Source: Azospirillum brasilense
Lineage (GTDB): Bacteria; Pseudomonadota; Alphaproteobacteria; Azospirillales; Azospirillaceae
NCBI RefSeq assembly: GCF_003349955.1
Contig: NZ_QLKQ01000035.1
Span: 1 to 64,000 of the forward strand
Direction: 5' to 3'
Length of the DNA: 64,000 nucleotides
The translations under genes were made by a program, and so were the position numbers. The first letter of the stretch is position 1. Each line of letters opens with the position of its first letter. Shown piece by piece: positions 52,292-60,759 of the stretch. The notes below the pieces were generated by a model. The model saw only the letters and a program-made list of their open reading frames with translations. It was not told the origin of the DNA and did no database searches.

Positions 52292-52468
52292 ATGAAGTCG
52301 ATTGCCGTTCTGGCCGCCGTCGCCGCCATCACCTTCGCCGCCAACGCCGTTCAATCCGGCTACACAGATCTGCGCGTCCGGATCGCCGCCGCCGAAGCGA
52401 ATTCGTCCGCCGGGTCCATCGCTCAGGATGGCGCCGCTCCCGTCCGCGTCCTGGCCGGCCTGCGGTGA
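52292..52468 (+). CDS. Small exported protein
   Basis: 58 residues beginning MKSIAVLAAVAAITFAANA, a clean signal peptide with likely cleavage after residue 19. The mature part is short (about 39 residues) and polar. Ribosome binding site AAAGGA 9 bases before the ATG. No family recognised. Confidence 0.65.
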   Translation: MKSIAVLAAVAAITFAANAVQSGYTDLRVRIAAAEANSSAGSIAQDGAAPVRVLAGLR

Positions 52469-53390
52469 TTCCGTGCCTTGGCATCGATCAAGAGGCGCAT
52501 GGTGGTGGTGGCGCGTTTAGGTGCCTCCGCTATGAGGTGCAGGGGCCAAATGGGGGACGAGGCGAGTGACCCCTGGTCGGAGCGGTCCCCCAGCGCCCAC
52601 GCTCCGACGAGGGTTTCTAACCCTTCGATTGCGTTGATTCGGTTGCACTGGTTCGAGACTTTGAAATGCCCGGATGATTCGAGGAAAAAGAGCATGATCA
52701 ATCAGCGAGCCCGCGATGGAAAACATTGTTTCTGCGCGAGCGGACGGCGTTGTCGAGTGGGGGACAGGCTGCGCTTTCCGCTTGAACTGGGAAACCGATC
52801 ATGCGGATTCCAGGCGGTGATGGTGGGATAGACTCTTACGCTTGCGCTGTGTGGGCACTCCAGTCCATAGTTGCATTCGGGTGATGACCGTCACCAGAAG
52901 CTGCAATGGCTGGAGAACCCAAATGACTGTGTAGTCGCACTTCTCTCCGAGCAACCCATTCAGAAGCTTTCGAGGGTTTCCGGCAGTTCGGAAACTTCGT
53001 CGTTTCACGCGGTGCTGACATTCGCCCGCCACGGCTCTGCTCGTCGATCGCAAACTCCCCTTAGATTACGGTCGCGCCTCCAGCGCGTCTGCATGACGAT
53101 TCATGCGCGCGTCTTCAGCAGGCCCGATCACGCCATCGGACAGGACATGTCAACGGCCAATCGAACGCGCACGAGAAACGACTAAGCCCAAGCCCCCCCT
53201 TCCGGAGAGCCTGGGCTTGGACGAGCCGACATGAACACATGACCGGCAGCAGTGTCAGGAAATCAGCCTCTAGACACTGCACCAGCCATTTGTGCCCGTC
53301 AACTGGAATCTTACGGTTCCGGTAACGCTGCTTCTGTGCCCGAGCGCTCCACCGATCGCGGGACAAGGTTCCGCCACGGGAGAGTTGTGC
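52469..53390. other. Intergenic region upstream of repC
   Basis: About 920 bases without a gene that shows coding bias; several open frames were checked and discarded. The last 200 bases contain the hairpin at 53184-53218 and should include the repC promoter or leader. In repABC plasmids this interval carries an antisense RNA. Confidence 0.5.
53184..53218. ncRNA. Hairpin upstream of repC, possible antisense ctRNA or leader stem
   Basis: A 10-bp stem (AAGCCCAAGC and GCCTGGGCTT, one G-U) with a 15-base loop, about 170 bases before the RepC start. repABC plasmids control RepC by a small counter-transcribed RNA encoded in this interval with a stem-loop like this. No promoter or run of T is obvious, so the call is only positional. 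Confidence 0.3.
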
Positions 53391-54788
53391 ATGCAAGAAT
53401 CCTTCTTCGTCCGAAAGCCCCCTCCCGGCCGGGCGCGCTTCGGTGCGGGCGACTACCGCGCCTCCGCCGCCGCCGCCTCGTTCGGCGGGCTTCCAGCTTC
53501 GCTGTCCCATCCAAAGCAATTGCTGGAACCGCTCCGCGCCGCGGGACGTCATCTGCCCTTCCCCCGCTGCGCTCTCGATACGCTGGCCTTCCTGCTCGAT
53601 CACACCAGGCTCGAGGACTGGCGCCCTGGCCGCCGCCCCGTCGTCTGGCCGGGCAACGCGAGGATCGCCCAGGCCACCGGTCTGTCGATCGCCACGGTGA
53701 ACCGTCACCTTGCCTGGCTGCGCGCGGCCTCCGCGCTGAAGCTGGAGCTCGGTCCCGGCAACCGGCGTCAGCCCGTTCGCGACAGTACGGGCCGGATCGT
53801 CGAGCTGTACGGGCTCGACCTGTCCCCCCTGGCCGATCTCCATCGACGCATGGTCGAGGTCGCCCGGCACCAGGCCGAGCGCGGCCGGGCGATGCGCAGC
53901 ATCGTCGCCGGCATCCGTTGCCGGGCCGATCTGGCCCGCCAGCACGAGGATGCTGCATCCGCCGCCGGCGCCGGACCTGATGAGCCGGAGTGCGTCGAGC
54001 TGTCCGCCAACGCACGGCACGCGGACGCGCTGATCGCCGAGGCCAGGATGATCCTGCGCCGCGATGCGAGGGTCGACGAGGAGGGGCAGTCCGAGCATCT
54101 TGGCCGCCTCGCGGCGATCGACACCGAAATCCGGATGGTCGAGACGAGGTCCAGAGCGCTTGCCGAAGCCATCGTTTCCAAGGCTTTGGACGAGAAAACA
54201 ATATGCGCGCATCCCAGCAACGAGACACATAACACTACAAGCTTAGACCATCCGCAGGATGGTATTCTGTATGGCTATGCGGGTGATGTAGCGTCCAGGT
54301 CTGTGGATAACTCCAGGTGGGAGAAGGGTGACGGGAACGACGGAGCGTCACCGGACCTGTTCCCGTTCGCTCCGGAATCGCAGAAGCCGGCCATGCCTCC
54401 TCCACGCTGGAACGGACGCCTGCTCGCTTCCGTCAGCCCCACCTTCGCCAGCGTGTTCGCACAGTATCGGACCGGGAAGTCCGGGCCGGAATCCGCCGAT
54501 CTGGACGATCTTCGGATCGTCGGGCGAATCGCCGCCCTGCGCCTGGGGCTGTCGGACGTCTCGTGGAGTCGGGCGGTGGACCGGCACGGCGAAGTCCGGG
54601 CGGCGCTGTGTGCGCTGGTCGCCGGCGATCGTCCGGCGCATGAGATCCGAACATCGCGCGCGCAGATGCTCGCCGGCATGTACCTGAAACGGTCGGAAGA
54701 CCTGAATCCGCTCGCCTCGTTGTTCGGCATGGCCGGTCGACGGTCGGCGGAACCGGCGGTCGACGCCGGACAGCGGCTCTTGTGTTAG
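53391..54788 (+). CDS. repC: RepC-type plasmid replication initiator
   Basis: 465 residues. The N-terminal winged-helix region matches RepC: RPVVWPGNARIAQATGLS, IATVNRHLAWL, then RDSTGRIVELYGLDLSPLADL. RepC starts replication in repABC plasmids of alphaproteobacteria, usually from an origin within its own gene. Here no repA-repB pair lies directly upstream; a parAB pair is found 5 kb further on. ATG 53391 follows GGGAGAG; a longer in-frame start at 53292 is not supported. The AT-rich stretch at 54180-54320 inside the gene is a possible origin. Confidence 0.9.
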   Translation: MQESFFVRKPPPGRARFGAGDYRASAAAASFGGLPASLSHPKQLLEPLRAAGRHLPFPRCALDTLAFLLDHTRLEDWRPGRRPVVWPGNARIAQATGLSIATVNRHLAWLRAASALKLELGPGNRRQPVRDSTGRIVELYGLDLSPLADLHRRMVEVARHQAERGRAMRSIVAGIRCRADLARQHEDAASAAGAGPDEPECVELSANARHADALIAEARMILRRDARVDEEGQSEHLGRLAAIDTEIRMVETRSRALAEAIVSKALDEKTICAHPSNETHNTTSLDHPQDGILYGYAGDVASRSVDNSRWEKGDGNDGASPDLFPFAPESQKPAMPPPRWNGRLLASVSPTFASVFAQYRTGKSGPESADLDDLRIVGRIAALRLGLSDVSWSRAVDRHGEVRAALCALVAGDRPAHEIRTSRAQMLAGMYLKRSEDLNPLASLFGMAGRRSAEPAVDAGQRLLC

Positions 54789-55258
54789 GAGGCCGGGAAT
54801 TGCGAACGCCCGGATGCCTTTCGCTTGGCGAGCCGGCGCAGCGGCCGGCGCACGGTGGCCTCGTGCAGGATGCCCGCCAGCAGGGCCAACAGAATCGCGC
54901 AACCGCCAAGGCTGCCGCCCCACAGAAGCCCGAATCCGGCGAGACACAATCCCGCCCGTTGGAGGACACGCCCTCGCCGGACCAGACGTTGGGAGGAACC
55001 GGATGACTTCGGCCCGGGCACCGGCGATGGAATCGCACGTTCCACCGCATCATCGGCCGGGATGCTGTCGTCGACGGGCGCGCCGGAGCCCGATGCCATG
55101 GCCAGTCCGGAAGCGGCGACGACGGCAAGAATGGCCGGAATGATCATCCAGAACGCGATCCAGGATGGCTCCAGGACCCCGTTGAGCAGGATCAGGCCGG
55201 CGGCGAAGGCCAGCACGGGCAGAATGAGGAAGGGAGCATTGGTCTTCCGCTCGGCCAT
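54785..55258 (-). CDS. Membrane protein, convergent with repC
   Basis: 157 residues with hydrophobic segments at about 10-30, 35-55 and 105-130, and a basic tail (RRPLRRLAKRK). Starts at ATG 55258 and converges with repC, overlapping its stop. Long in-frame extension upstream on the minus strand is only antisense to the next genes. No family recognised. Confidence 0.7.
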   Translation of the reverse strand: MAERKTNAPFLILPVLAFAAGLILLNGVLEPSWIAFWMIIPAILAVVAASGLAMASGSGAPVDDSIPADDAVERAIPSPVPGPKSSGSSQRLVRRGRVLQRAGLCLAGFGLLWGGSLGGCAILLALLAGILHEATVRRPLRRLAKRKASGRSQFPAS

Positions 55259-55261
55259 CGT

Positions 55262-55299
55262 GCAGGTGCTCGACTTGTGGAAACGGTCGATCGTACCGT
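55262..55299 (+). promoter_or_regulatory. Shared 38-bp promoter element (copy G)
   Basis: GCAGGTGCTCGAC at one end and GATCGTACCGT at the other, 38 bases. TACCGT fits TAnnnT. It ends 41 bases before the ATG at 55341 and lies between that gene and the divergent membrane-protein gene. Confidence 0.6.
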
Positions 55300-55340
55300 T
55301 CCTTGACCTTCGGTTTCGAGCCTGCGGAAAGGGACAGCGA

Positions 55341-55781
55341 ATGCCGGAAAGCCGTCTTACGGTGGCAACGCTGCTGACCGGTGTGCTCTGGGTGCTGATG
55401 TGGAGCCGGCGGCGGCAGATCCGTAGGCAGGTCGTCGCCTGCGTTCTCGCGGGCGCGGCCCGTGACCTCGACGGTCTTCTGGCGGGACAGCCCGGTGGCC
55501 CATCGGGAACACTGCCGGACGGTGGCCGGATCTCGTCCGCGGCATGGCGCTCGGCGGCCGCCGGAATTCCCCGCATCGTCAACCCGCTGATGCCGGACCG
55601 GCCGTCGCTGCAGGCCCTGGCGCTCCTCGCCGGCGATCGCGGCTGCCTGTACGCATTTGCGCGGCGCGGTTGGCGTCTCGATCCCGAGGGTGACCATTGC
55701 GTCCTTCGGGTCGCCTTCCATCTGCATGGCCCGGACGAGCTTCGGGCTCTCGCCCGGGCGTCCTGTGGTGTCGCTCCGTGA
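55341..55781 (+). CDS. Hypothetical membrane-anchored protein
   Basis: 146 residues with one N-terminal hydrophobic segment (about 6-21, TVATLLTGVLWVLMW), then a compact alpha/beta domain rich in arginine. It overlaps the next gene by 4 bases (GTGA). Under the copy G element. No family recognised. Confidence 0.7.
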   Translation: MPESRLTVATLLTGVLWVLMWSRRRQIRRQVVACVLAGAARDLDGLLAGQPGGPSGTLPDGGRISSAAWRSAAAGIPRIVNPLMPDRPSLQALALLAGDRGCLYAFARRGWRLDPEGDHCVLRVAFHLHGPDELRALARASCGVAP

Positions 55782-57055
55782 CCGGAAGCTCGCGCCTGGT
55801 CGGCTGGTTCCTCTGGCTCGTGCTGACGGTATGGCCGTTCAAAACGGCGCTGTGGATCGGCTGCGGCTTCGACGTCCTGAACACCGGCCACTATGCCTAT
55901 GTGTGGGCCGCCTTCCTCGCCGGTGCCCGTTTCCACACCCCGGCGCAGATCCTGTTCCTGCTGAGCTGGCCTGCCCTTCTGCTGTGGTGTTGGGCGACCC
56001 TTGTCGCTCTGCCCTTGCCGACCGTCTTCGCGCGTTTGCTGGATCACTGGCTCGACCGGCGGGCCCGGCGGCATCACGCCGACGAAGCTCCGGCGCCGGC
56101 GGACGACGGCCTCCCCTCCCCCTTCGCCGGTCTCGGGACCGCCCTGCCCGCTCCGCCGGTCCAGGCTGTCCGGAGCGAGGACAAGGTGATGCCGCCTCTG
56201 CCGCCGGCGCCGGCGATGGCCTCCGTCCCGGCCCATCCGGCGTCCCACGGCGCTCCGCAACGGTCTCCAGCGGCACCACGGCCACCGGCTCCGCCGCCCG
56301 CACCCGCGGACGAGTACCGGCCGCCCGATCTCGAGGCTCCCTTGTCGGTGGCCGAGCTGGCGGCGATCCTCGATCTGGTCCCGGACGAACGGCGCCGTGA
56401 CGAGCTGCGGGACGCCATCGCCCGGGTCGATCCCGAGCTCCAGGCGACCATGACCGCCGTGGTCGCCGTATCGGCCGCCGCCCAGATGGAGCATGACCGG
56501 ATCTGCGAGGCGCAGGGCAAGCGGCCAGCCTTGGCCACCGACGTTCCCTGCGACGATCCGGAATGGATGGAGCCCTTTCTGGAAGGGCTGCAGGCCTGCA
56601 ACACCGCGGTGTGGGAACTCAACAGCTACGACGGATCGAACCGCGGCTTCGTTGCGCTCGGGGGATCGGGCATCGCCGTCATTCTGGCCTGGACGCGGCC
56701 TGGTCCGTGGATCGATCGCGGCGACCGGTGGACGGGAGCGGCGGACGTCGCATGCCTCTCGCCCGTCCTCGGAGTCGACATTCTGCTCAAGCAGCTTTTG
56801 AAGACGATCGACGGTTCCCCGGAAACCGCCAACCGCCTCACCTCCTGCCAAGCCATCGTGCTGATGGCGGAAGGCACGATCGTGCCGGACGAGGAGACCG
56901 AGCGCCGCTGGGACAGCAAATCCGTACAGGTCTGCACTCTCGCCGCCGGGGATCGGATATCCCTCATGGCGGCGATCGGCCCGCATCCACGGTCGCCCGA
57001 CGATCTCATCGCCGCGGCACTGGACCGGGCAGGGCTGAAGCGCCTGTCGAACTGA
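55778..57055 (+). CDS. Hypothetical membrane protein with acidic C-terminal domain
   Basis: 425 residues from a GTG overlapping the previous stop. Two membrane segments (about 8-28 and 50-80), a long proline/alanine-rich linker (about 95-200), then a globular domain of about 220 residues with AILDLVPDERRRDELRDAI and YDGSNRGFVALGGSGIAVILAW. No family recognised. Located with transfer-like genes and the shared promoter, so it may be part of the transfer module. Confidence 0.72.
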   Translation: MTGSSRLVGWFLWLVLTVWPFKTALWIGCGFDVLNTGHYAYVWAAFLAGARFHTPAQILFLLSWPALLLWCWATLVALPLPTVFARLLDHWLDRRARRHHADEAPAPADDGLPSPFAGLGTALPAPPVQAVRSEDKVMPPLPPAPAMASVPAHPASHGAPQRSPAAPRPPAPPPAPADEYRPPDLEAPLSVAELAAILDLVPDERRRDELRDAIARVDPELQATMTAVVAVSAAAQMEHDRICEAQGKRPALATDVPCDDPEWMEPFLEGLQACNTAVWELNSYDGSNRGFVALGGSGIAVILAWTRPGPWIDRGDRWTGAADVACLSPVLGVDILLKQLLKTIDGSPETANRLTSCQAIVLMAEGTIVPDEETERRWDSKSVQVCTLAAGDRISLMAAIGPHPRSPDDLIAAALDRAGLKRLSN

Positions 57056-57275
57056 CGGTGGGGAGGTCAGCAGGCGGCGCGCCGGGCGTAGTTGACCGAG
57101 GCCTCGGCGCGCCTTGAGCTGGAGACTTCCGTTCATGTTTCCATGAAATCAGAGGTCTCCACTTATATAGACCGGGCACGGTCGTGCGTCAACGCGCCGG
57201 CGCGCGACAACACTCCAGGCGTCCCGGCTCGGAGCACGCCCTTCGATGCACCGATGAGCCCCGGCCGGGAGGTCG
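57056..57275. other. Gap between two converging genes with a GGTCT-N10-AGACC repeat
   Basis: About 220 bases between the stop codons of the two flanking genes. It contains GGTCT-N10-AGACC at 57154-57173 around a TATATA stretch, unusual here because no gene starts nearby. No gene is supported. Confidence 0.45.
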
Positions 57276-59402
57276 TCAGGGCTCCGCCGGTGCCGCCGAA
57301 TTCGCCTCGCAGGTCCAGGCGGCGAGCAACGCCGCGTCATTCAGCGCTGCCGCCGGAATGCTCCGGCGCCGGGTCCGGGCCAGGGTCCGGGCCGCGGCGA
57401 GCGCGTCGGCCGACGGGCGTCGCCGGCGCATCCGACTCCAGCTCCGTCCCTCGATGCGGAGCGTCTCCTGTTCGGGGATCTCGTCGATGAAGCGGCTCGG
57501 GGCCGTCGAGGTATGGACGACCGTCAGGCGTTCGTGCGGACGGGTCATGCCGACATACATGCCGTTCCGTTCCTCCTCGATGCCGCGGCCGCCATCGTGC
57601 ATTTCGGCGCGGATGGCGTGGGCCGACGGAAAGATGCCCTCGTCGACACCGAAGAGATAGGCCTCGTCGTCTTCGAGCCCCTTGGCGGCGTGCACGGTCA
57701 TCAGCCGCACCGGCGCGTCGTCGCGTTCGGCCTGGGCCGCCCGTTCCGCCCGGTCGTGCAGCGCGGCGGCACTGCCGACCTCCCTGGCCACCTGCAGCAG
57801 CTCCGCCACGTTGTCGAGGCGCTCGTCCGCGCGCGGATCGTCGGCGGCCCGCCAGTGTTCCTCGTAGCCGGCGGCGTCGAGAAGGCCTTGAAGGCGGTCG
57901 GCGAAGCCGCCGGAGGAGGCCGTGTCCCGCCACCCGGCCATGGCGTCGGCGAGGGCGCGGGCGCCGGACGCCTGGACGCCCCGCAGCATCCCGGCGTCGG
58001 CAAGGCGACGCCCAGCCTCCACCAGATTGCCGGCGCCGGCTGCGGCGCGGATGCGCTCCATGGCGACGTCGCCGAGTCCGCGGGGCGGAAAATTCGCGAT
58101 GCGCTCCCAGGCGTCCGCGTCGGCGGGATTCACGGCGAGCGCCAGATAGGCGAGGGCGTCGCGGACCTCGAGACGGCCCCAGAACCCGACATCCCCGACG
58201 ACGGTGTAGGGGAGGTCCGCATCGATCAAGGCCTCCTCGACGACCCGGCTCAACCAGTTCGCCCGGTACAGCACCAGCGTTCCGGGTTCGTCGTCGCACT
58301 CGGCCCGCCTCAGGCGGATGTCGTCGGCAAGCCAGTCCGCGGCGTCCTCAAGTGACTCGGCGCCGACCACACGGACCGGGGGGCCGCCATCGCGGCGGGT
58401 GGGGTCCGGCCGCAAGGTCTTGGCGAAGCGGCGCTTGTTGTTGGCGATCACGGCGTTGGCGCAGGCGAGGATGACCGGTGTCGAGCGGTAGTTGATCTCC
58501 AGCCGCACCATGCGGCAGGGCGTCCATTGGTCGGGGAAGCCCAGGATGTTGCCGACGTCGGCCCCACGCCACGCGTACAGCGACTGGGAATCGTCGCCGA
58601 CGGCGCAGACGTTGCGGTGATCCCGCCCGAGCAAATGAACGAACAGCGCCTGCTGGACGTTGGTGTCCTGGTACTCGTCGATGTGGATGTACCGGAAGCG
58701 GCCCGCGACGTCGCGCCGGTAGCTTTCATCGCCCTCCAGCGCCTTGACCACCCACAGCAGCAGATCGCCGAAGTCCGCCAGATTGTCCTCGCGCAGGATC
58801 GCCTGGTACGCCGCGTACACCTGGGCGGCCGTGGCGACATCCTCCGGAACCTCATCTCCCCCGTACTTCGTTCCGATCCATCCGGCGACGGACGCCTCGT
58901 CGGGCGTGATCCCTTCGTCCTTCATGGTGGCGATGGCGGCCGCGGCGGCCTGCACGGCGTCGCGGTCGTCGTGACCTTCGATGCCGGCGTCTTCCATCGC
59001 GATGCGGACGGCCCTGCGCGACTGTGCGGCGTCGGCGATCTCGAACCCTTTGGCGAGGCAGGCGATCCAGGGGCGTTCGGCCAGCAGGCGGCGGGCGATT
59101 GAATGAAAGGTGCCGACCCAGATCTGGCTCGCGCGTTCCTCGCCGATCATCTCCGACAGCCGGTCCTTCATGACTTCCGCGGCGTCGTTGGTGAAGGTCA
59201 GCGCCAGGACCTGATAGGGGCGTGCGCGCCGCTCCGCGATCAGATGGGCGATGCGGGCGGTCAGGGTTTTCGTTTTGCCGGTGCCGGCTCCGGCGAGCAC
59301 CAGTAACGCGCCGTCCAACGCCGTGGCCGCCTCGCGCTGCTGGTCGTTCAGACCGCTCAGGGGATCAGTGCGCCGCCTCGTCCCACGATACCGGTCGAAC
59401 AT
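57276..59402 (-). CDS. UvrD/Rep-like ATP-dependent DNA helicase
   Basis: 708 residues, superfamily 1A helicase. Q-motif LNDQQREAA (18-26), Walker A GAGTGKT (38-44), motif II HIDEYQDTN, motif III VGDDSQSLYAWRG, motif IV-like LEINYRST, motif V VHAAKGLEDDEAYL and motif VI MTRPHERL are all present. Such helicases unwind DNA 3' to 5' in repair, replication or plasmid transfer. Length is close to UvrD (about 720). On a plasmid it may assist replication or strand transfer, or be a host gene picked up. Confidence 0.93.
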   Translation of the reverse strand: MFDRYRGTRRRTDPLSGLNDQQREAATALDGALLVLAGAGTGKTKTLTARIAHLIAERRARPYQVLALTFTNDAAEVMKDRLSEMIGEERASQIWVGTFHSIARRLLAERPWIACLAKGFEIADAAQSRRAVRIAMEDAGIEGHDDRDAVQAAAAAIATMKDEGITPDEASVAGWIGTKYGGDEVPEDVATAAQVYAAYQAILREDNLADFGDLLLWVVKALEGDESYRRDVAGRFRYIHIDEYQDTNVQQALFVHLLGRDHRNVCAVGDDSQSLYAWRGADVGNILGFPDQWTPCRMVRLEINYRSTPVILACANAVIANNKRRFAKTLRPDPTRRDGGPPVRVVGAESLEDAADWLADDIRLRRAECDDEPGTLVLYRANWLSRVVEEALIDADLPYTVVGDVGFWGRLEVRDALAYLALAVNPADADAWERIANFPPRGLGDVAMERIRAAAGAGNLVEAGRRLADAGMLRGVQASGARALADAMAGWRDTASSGGFADRLQGLLDAAGYEEHWRAADDPRADERLDNVAELLQVAREVGSAAALHDRAERAAQAERDDAPVRLMTVHAAKGLEDDEAYLFGVDEGIFPSAHAIRAEMHDGGRGIEEERNGMYVGMTRPHERLTVVHTSTAPSRFIDEIPEQETLRIEGRSWSRMRRRRPSADALAAARTLARTRRRSIPAAALNDAALLAAWTCEANSAAPAEP

Positions 59403-59595
59403 GCTGCTTTTCTCCCGCCTCTGCCGTGCCTTCCACGGCGGAGGTCCCGCGTGGTCAGGGGGATTTCAGCATGGAAGGGGAGGGCGGTTCGAGCATTGGC
59501 ATCGTCAAGAAATCAACGGTGACCCGACCCAGTGCATGGTCTGGATATCTGGTCGCATCCGGCAAGGCGGAGGCATGCAGTCTGCCGGCTCGGAA

Positions 59596-59609
59596 TTAAG
59601 TTAACTTAA
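59596..59609. promoter_or_regulatory. Perfect 14-bp palindrome upstream of parAB
   Basis: TTAAGTTAACTTAA is perfectly palindromic and AT-rich in GC-rich surroundings. A similar, imperfect copy (TTAAGTCGATTTAA) lies just after parB at 61594, so the pair may be parS-like partition sites or operators. Confidence 0.5.
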
Positions 59610-59671
59610 GCACGCAAAAGGAGATTTTTCGCCAAATTATTGCAACCTGAAGAAGGATTTTGGCTTCCGTC

Positions 59672-59725
59672 TTGTTGAGGCAATGATGGCGAAAGTAAGT
59701 TGACATTGTTGAGGATCATGGCGAA
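59672..59725 (+). repeat. Tandem TTGTTGAGG...ATGGCGAA repeats
   Basis: TTGTTGAGGCAATGATGGCG (59672) is repeated, with two bases deleted, as TTGTTGAGGATCATGGCGAA (59706). They overlap the likely parA promoter and are candidate ParA or ParB operator sites. Confidence 0.5.
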
Positions 59726-59763
59726 GAATGCGAGTGCACAGTCAGAAGGGAGAGCCCACGATC

Positions 59764-60759
59764 ATGGCCGGAGAAAGCCTCAAGGGACTGCGCGAAGAGC
59801 GCGGGTGGAGCCAGACCGAACTGGCGTCGTGGCTCAACGAAAGCCTGGGTCGCAAGTACGACCGGGCCCAAATCTCGCGCTGGGAGAGCGGGTCGGAGCG
59901 GACTCCCAAGGCGGTCGTGGACGCTGTCGAAACGGAACGCAGCACGGACCGGCCACGCCATGCCATGGTGGTGATGTGTGGGTCGGCAAAAGGGGGAGTT
60001 TCGAAGACGACGTCGGCCCTTTGCTTGGCCTATTGCTTGCTCGCTCAAGGTTCAAAGGTTCTGCTGATCGACTGTGACAGCCAGGGCAGCGCCACGGTAC
60101 ATCTCGGCTACTCGCCCACCCAGATGGACCAGATGGAGGCTGAACGCCGCACCTTGTACTACGCACTGGCGGATGACAAGCCCTTCACCGACTACATCAT
60201 CCAAACCCCTGAGCCGCGGCTCGACCTCGTTCCAGCCTTCATGAGTTTGGCCGACGCCGATGTCGAGCTTGCTCTTGGAAAGCTGGCTCCCCTCCGGCAG
60301 CGCATCGGCGAAGTTCGAAATCACTACGACTTCATCGTGCTCGACACGGCCCCGAACCTGGGCGCTGTTACCGTCAGCGCACTCGAGGCGTCGGATCTGC
60401 TTCTGGTGCCGTGCCAGACCGAGGCATTGGCTCTTGTTGGCCTGAGGAATGTCCTGCGCTCGCTGGAGAACCTGCGCCGCCGTCGAAATCCCGGCTTGCG
60501 CATGCTTGGAATCCTCCCGACGCTTTTCTCCGCGCGCCTGACTCAAGATCAAGCGACCCTGGACGACCTGCGCCGGGGCTACGGCGATCGCTACCGCATA
60601 TTCGACCCCATCCCAAGGGCAACCGTATTCTCTCAAGCGGCCGCGTCGGGTGTGATTCCCCTTTCCGCCGTCAAGAACGTTCCTGGGCGCGCCGTCTTCG
60701 AAGAGATTGCCGCTGCCGCTCGCACCGCCGCCAAGGAGATGACGGCCCATGTCGCGTAA
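59764..60759 (+). CDS. parA: ParA partition ATPase with N-terminal HTH
   Basis: 331 residues. The first 60 residues form an XRE-like helix-turn-helix (LKGLREERGWSQTELASWL), followed by the ATPase domain with Walker A KGGVSKTT (residues 76-83), where serine replaces the second glycine as in P1 ParA, and IVLDTAPNLG as Walker B. This long (type Ia) ParA segregates the plasmid and represses its own operon through the HTH. ATG 59764 follows GGGAGAG; a start at 59728 has no such site. It overlaps parB by 11 bases. Confidence 0.92.
   Translation: MAGESLKGLREERGWSQTELASWLNESLGRKYDRAQISRWESGSERTPKAVVDAVETERSTDRPRHAMVVMCGSAKGGVSKTTSALCLAYCLLAQGSKVLLIDCDSQGSATVHLGYSPTQMDQMEAERRTLYYALADDKPFTDYIIQTPEPRLDLVPAFMSLADADVELALGKLAPLRQRIGEVRNHYDFIVLDTAPNLGAVTVSALEASDLLLVPCQTEALALVGLRNVLRSLENLRRRRNPGLRMLGILPTLFSARLTQDQATLDDLRRGYGDRYRIFDPIPRATVFSQAAASGVIPLSAVKNVPGRAVFEEIAAAARTAAKEMTAHVA

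Larger units (their letters stand above)
59403..59763. other. Leader region of the second parAB locus
   Basis: About 360 bases before parA. It contains the palindrome at 59596-59609, the direct repeats at 59672-59725 and a possible promoter, TTGACA at 59700-59705 with AAGAAT at 59724-59729, 18 bases between. Confidence 0.5.

Noticed and set aside
52871..53185. 104-codon plus-strand frame upstream of repC
   Set aside because: Third-position composition is not that of the neighbours, no ribosome binding site and no recognisable pattern.
54785..57136. 783-codon minus-strand frame through three genes
   Set aside because: Only the last 157 codons (to 55258) look like a gene; the remainder is antisense to two plus-strand genes with their own overlap and promoter.
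57092..57490. 132-codon plus-strand frame near the helicase 3' end
   Set aside because: Antisense to the helicase C-terminus and no coding features.
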